The notes beneath the pieces were generated by a model, which had not been told where the DNA came from, searched no databases, and saw nothing but the letters and a program-made list of their open reading frames with translations. Source: DTLA01 sp034436295 (GTDB taxonomy: Bacteria > Chloroflexota > Anaerolineae > DTLA01). From it: DNA of 58,408 bases. Positions within the stretch are counted from its first letter, which is position 1; each line of letters opens with the position of its first letter. Shown here one piece after another: positions 56,845 through 58,408 of this stretch. A program made the translations under genes and the position numbers. The DNA lies in the NCBI GenBank assembly GCA_034436295.1, contig DAOTVT010000040.1:1-58408 (forward strand), read 5' to 3'.

Positions 56845-57210
56845 CTACTTCTTGCCGAAAAACATCTGCACGGCGACGACGAGGAGGTAAACCCCGAACA
56901 CCTTTCGCAGCACGGCTTCGGGGATGCCCACGGCCACGCGCGCGCCCAGAAGCCCGCCGAGGAAAAATCCCAGCACGATGAACACGGCCGCCTTCAGGTC
57001 CACAAACCCCTGCTTGTAGTACGTCCACGCGGCCAGGATGCCGATGGGCGGGACCATGAGGGCGAGCGTGGTGCCCTGGGCCTTGTGTTGCGTGAACCCG
57101 AACAGGAAGACCAGGGTGGGGATGATGATGGTGCCGCCGCCGATTCCCACCAGCCCGCTCAACACGCCGGCGACGAGCCCCAAGAGCAAGAACAGCAGAA
57201 TCTGGACCAT
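56845..57210 (-). CDS. Half-size TauE/SafE-like membrane protein
   Basis: From ATG 57210 (AAAGGTGGAT upstream) it is 121 residues with about four helices: LLFLLLGLVAGVLSGLVGIGGGTIIIPTLVF, TLALMVPPIGILAAWTYY, AAVFIVLGFFLGGLLGAR and VFGVYLLVVAVQMFFG. The GxGGGxIxxP motif and the GA-V-IP-LR-FG-YL ending are characteristic of each TauE/SafE (DUF81) half. Full-length family members are about 250 residues with two such halves, so this would act as a homodimer. They export sulfite, sulfoacetate and other organic anions. It follows the flavodiiron gene start by 30 bases, same strand. Confidence 0.85.
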   Translation of the reverse strand: MVQILLFLLLGLVAGVLSGLVGIGGGTIIIPTLVFLFGFTQHKAQGTTLALMVPPIGILAAWTYYKQGFVDLKAAVFIVLGFFLGGLLGARVAVGIPEAVLRKVFGVYLLVVAVQMFFGKK

Positions 57211-57333
57211 ATCCACCTTTCCTCATTCCTCTAGGACGAGATTGAAATGCGCCATCCATTCTACCACCGCGGGGCAAATTGGCAACTTGCGCCGCATCTC
57301 ACCGCCGAGGGACGTGGAGGGGGCAAGTTTCTA

Positions 57334-58287
57334 TCACTCTCTGGGGTCTCCGCGGCCTCGGTGGTGAACGGAGTGGTTCCCGGCGCACAGGCGCTCCGGT
57401 TCAGCCTCGGTCAAGAACCCCTCCGCTGCGCCCGCGGCGCCGATCTTGTATGATGCGAAGACCACGGCCTTGCGGAGGGCCTCTACGTGCGACGCACCTC
57501 GGAGGTGCGTCGCACTTGAGTAGAAGTGCAGAAAGCATGCGAACAGCGCGTCGCCCGCGCCGATGGTGTTGACCACAGGCCGGGTGCGGACGGCGGGGAT
57601 GCGCTCCATCGCGCCGCCGCGGATGGCCAGCAGCGCGCCCTGCGCCCCCAGCCCGATGACGACGACCCGCGGCCCGTAGCGGCTCATCACCTGCCGCGCC
57701 CACTCCTCCGGCCCGCACGGCAGCCGCTCGTCGCTCATGAACAGGATGTCCGCCGCGGCCATGAAGTCGCGATTGTAGGGGTCGTCCAGGTCGGCGATGG
57801 CGTGGACGTCCGTTGCGACGGTCATGCCCATTGCCCGCGCCTTGCGGAGGAAGGGACGGGAAAAGTTGATGTTGCACAGCACGGCCACGTCGCACCCCTG
57901 CGCGGCGCGGTCAAACAGGGCTTCGGGGTAGGCGCGCTCCTGGATGTCCTTGAGGTCCACGTGAATCTGCCGCCGCCCGTCGGGGTCGTAGAGGATGACC
58001 GACTGGGCGGTGTGGGGCGCGCCCGCGATGACAAACTCGTCCGAGATGCCATCGGCGGCCAGCGCGTGCCGCGCCAGCGACCCTGCGTCGTCGTCGCCGA
58101 TGATGGACATCAGCCGCACGGCGTCGCCCAGCGTCGCGAGCGCCTTGGCGATGTTGTAGCCCACGCCGCACACGGTGGAGTTGACGCCGAAGAACGGATA
58201 CCGCACCGGCGCGTATTCCAGCGGGAACCCGTCCACGCGCAGGGTAGTCTCTACGTTGATGAGGCCGGAGATGAGGATGGGGGACAT
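57334..58287 (-). CDS. PfkB-family sugar/nucleoside kinase
   Basis: This is a 317-residue ribokinase-fold kinase, probably using ATP to phosphorylate a sugar or nucleoside. It starts MSPILISGLINVETTLRVDGFP, has the GGxN-type segment in modified form (VCGVGYNIAKALATLG), the DVHAIADLDDPYNRDFM and FMSDERLPCGPEEWA regions, and the PfkB signature NTIGAGDALFACFLHFY with catalytic Asp. Just after this signature the palindrome at 57487-57515 encodes SSATHLRGASHV in frame, which appears as an insertion relative to the usual F-L-x(5)-G-D-P-x-EALRKAVVFASYKIGA pattern. ATG 58287 overlaps the preceding transposase stop (TGATG). Confidence 0.85.
   Translation of the reverse strand: MSPILISGLINVETTLRVDGFPLEYAPVRYPFFGVNSTVCGVGYNIAKALATLGDAVRLMSIIGDDDAGSLARHALAADGISDEFVIAGAPHTAQSVILYDPDGRRQIHVDLKDIQERAYPEALFDRAAQGCDVAVLCNINFSRPFLRKARAMGMTVATDVHAIADLDDPYNRDFMAAADILFMSDERLPCGPEEWARQVMSRYGPRVVVIGLGAQGALLAIRGGAMERIPAVRTRPVVNTIGAGDALFACFLHFYSSATHLRGASHVEALRKAVVFASYKIGAAGAAEGFLTEAEPERLCAGNHSVHHRGRGDPRE
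57487..57515. repeat. REP-like palindrome inside the kinase gene, copy 3
   Basis: Perfect 14-bp arms GTGCGACGCACCTC and complement around one base. Arms share the GTGCGACGCAC sequence with copies 1 and 2; the centre is ACCTC-G-GAGGT instead of ACTTCC-GGAAGT. The reading frame is open through it. Confidence 0.85.
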
Positions 58288-58408
58288 CACAGGCCCTTTC
58301 CGCTACACGCAGGGTTTTCGCGATCAAGTGCCCATTTCAGGGGGTTCTCTGCAATGTACCTGCGAACGCGGCTCAGTTCGCCTTCGTCGCGGATGATGTG
58401 TTCGTAGT
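58287..58408 (-). CDS. REP-associated tyrosine transposase, C-terminal end (partial)
   Basis: The last 40 codons of a gene entering from the right edge read YEHIIRDEGELSRVRRYIAE then NPLKWALDRENPACSGKGL and a TGA at 58287. The H-x-I-R-D-E-x-EL-x-R-x-R-Y-I-x-NP-x-KW block is the C-terminal signature of Y1/IS200-like transposases of the RAYT group, which cut and move REP palindromes. The upstream catalytic HUH and Tyr motifs are outside the window. It overlaps the kinase start by one base (TGATG), so the kinase appears to be co-translated with it. Confidence 0.8.
   Translation of the reverse strand, partial: YEHIIRDEGELSRVRRYIAENPLKWALDRENPACSGKGL

Overview
The window is GC-rich, tightly packed bacterial DNA. 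I infer a Chloroflexota (Anaerolineae-like) genome from three things: the gene repertoire (System II cytochrome c assembly, a group 3-type NiFe hydrogenase with Nuo-like diaphorase subunits, an ArsA/GH57 pair), the very high GC content, and many perfect intergenic palindromes. This assignment was not tested by any search. Most genes are on the minus strand; the main plus-strand block is 12.3-19.9 kb, plus one giant lipoprotein gene at 51-55 kb.

Layout. 1-803: 3' part of an MFS transporter running off the left edge. 1.1-12.0 kb (minus): translation/RNA operon nusA-ylxR-infB-rbfA-nrnA-truB-ribF-archease, followed by a GH57 glucan-branching-type enzyme and an ArsA-family ATPase. 12.1-12.5 kb: palindromes, a consensus promoter, tRNA-Thr(CGT) and a terminator. 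12.5-19.9 kb (plus): ResB-like and CcsA-like cytochrome c assembly proteins, uridine kinase, two GT4 glycosyltransferases around a Wzx-type flippase, and a YccF protein. 20-22.4 kb (minus): CPBP protease, dUTPase, and proC behind a leader that looks like proline attenuation. 22.4-41.4 kb (minus): one roughly 19-kb hydrogenase locus. 41.5-43.7 kb: SMR/ArnE-like protein, a presumed dual-OB protein and two DUF488 proteins. 43.8-49 kb: hutI, penicillin acylase family protein, GH1 beta-glucosidase. 49.5-50.8 kb: asnS. 51-55.2 kb: 1407-residue propeller lipoprotein. 55.2-58.4 kb: tandem palindromic repeats, flavodiiron protein, half-size TauE/SafE protein, a PfkB kinase carrying a palindrome inside its reading frame, and the end of a REP-type transposase at the right edge.

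The hydrogenase locus reads, in transcription order: DRTGG protein, CBS-HATPase, DRTGG protein, PHP protein, NuoE, HATPase, [2Fe-2S] protein, a NuoF-GltD fusion, a NuoG-like protein, small subunit, large subunit, maturation protease, hypA, hypB, hypF, hypD, hypE, a formate dehydrogenase remnant, and a formate/nitrite channel fused to a response-regulator receiver domain. It plausibly encodes a cytosolic flavin-based (possibly electron-bifurcating) NiFe hydrogenase with a second, NADPH-type flavin module. hypC is not in the window.

The observations most worth following are: (1) a proC leader with promoter, 37-codon peptide containing a Pro cluster, alternative base-pairing segments and a terminator; (2) a four-segment attenuator-like leader before infB and a promoter-plus-terminator leader before the hydrogenase operon; (3) the NuoF-GltD fusion and the signalling proteins of the hydrogenase locus; (4) the channel-receiver fusion beside a formate dehydrogenase remnant; (5) a REP-like palindrome family, one copy of which is read through in frame inside a kinase gene next to a REP-associated transposase.
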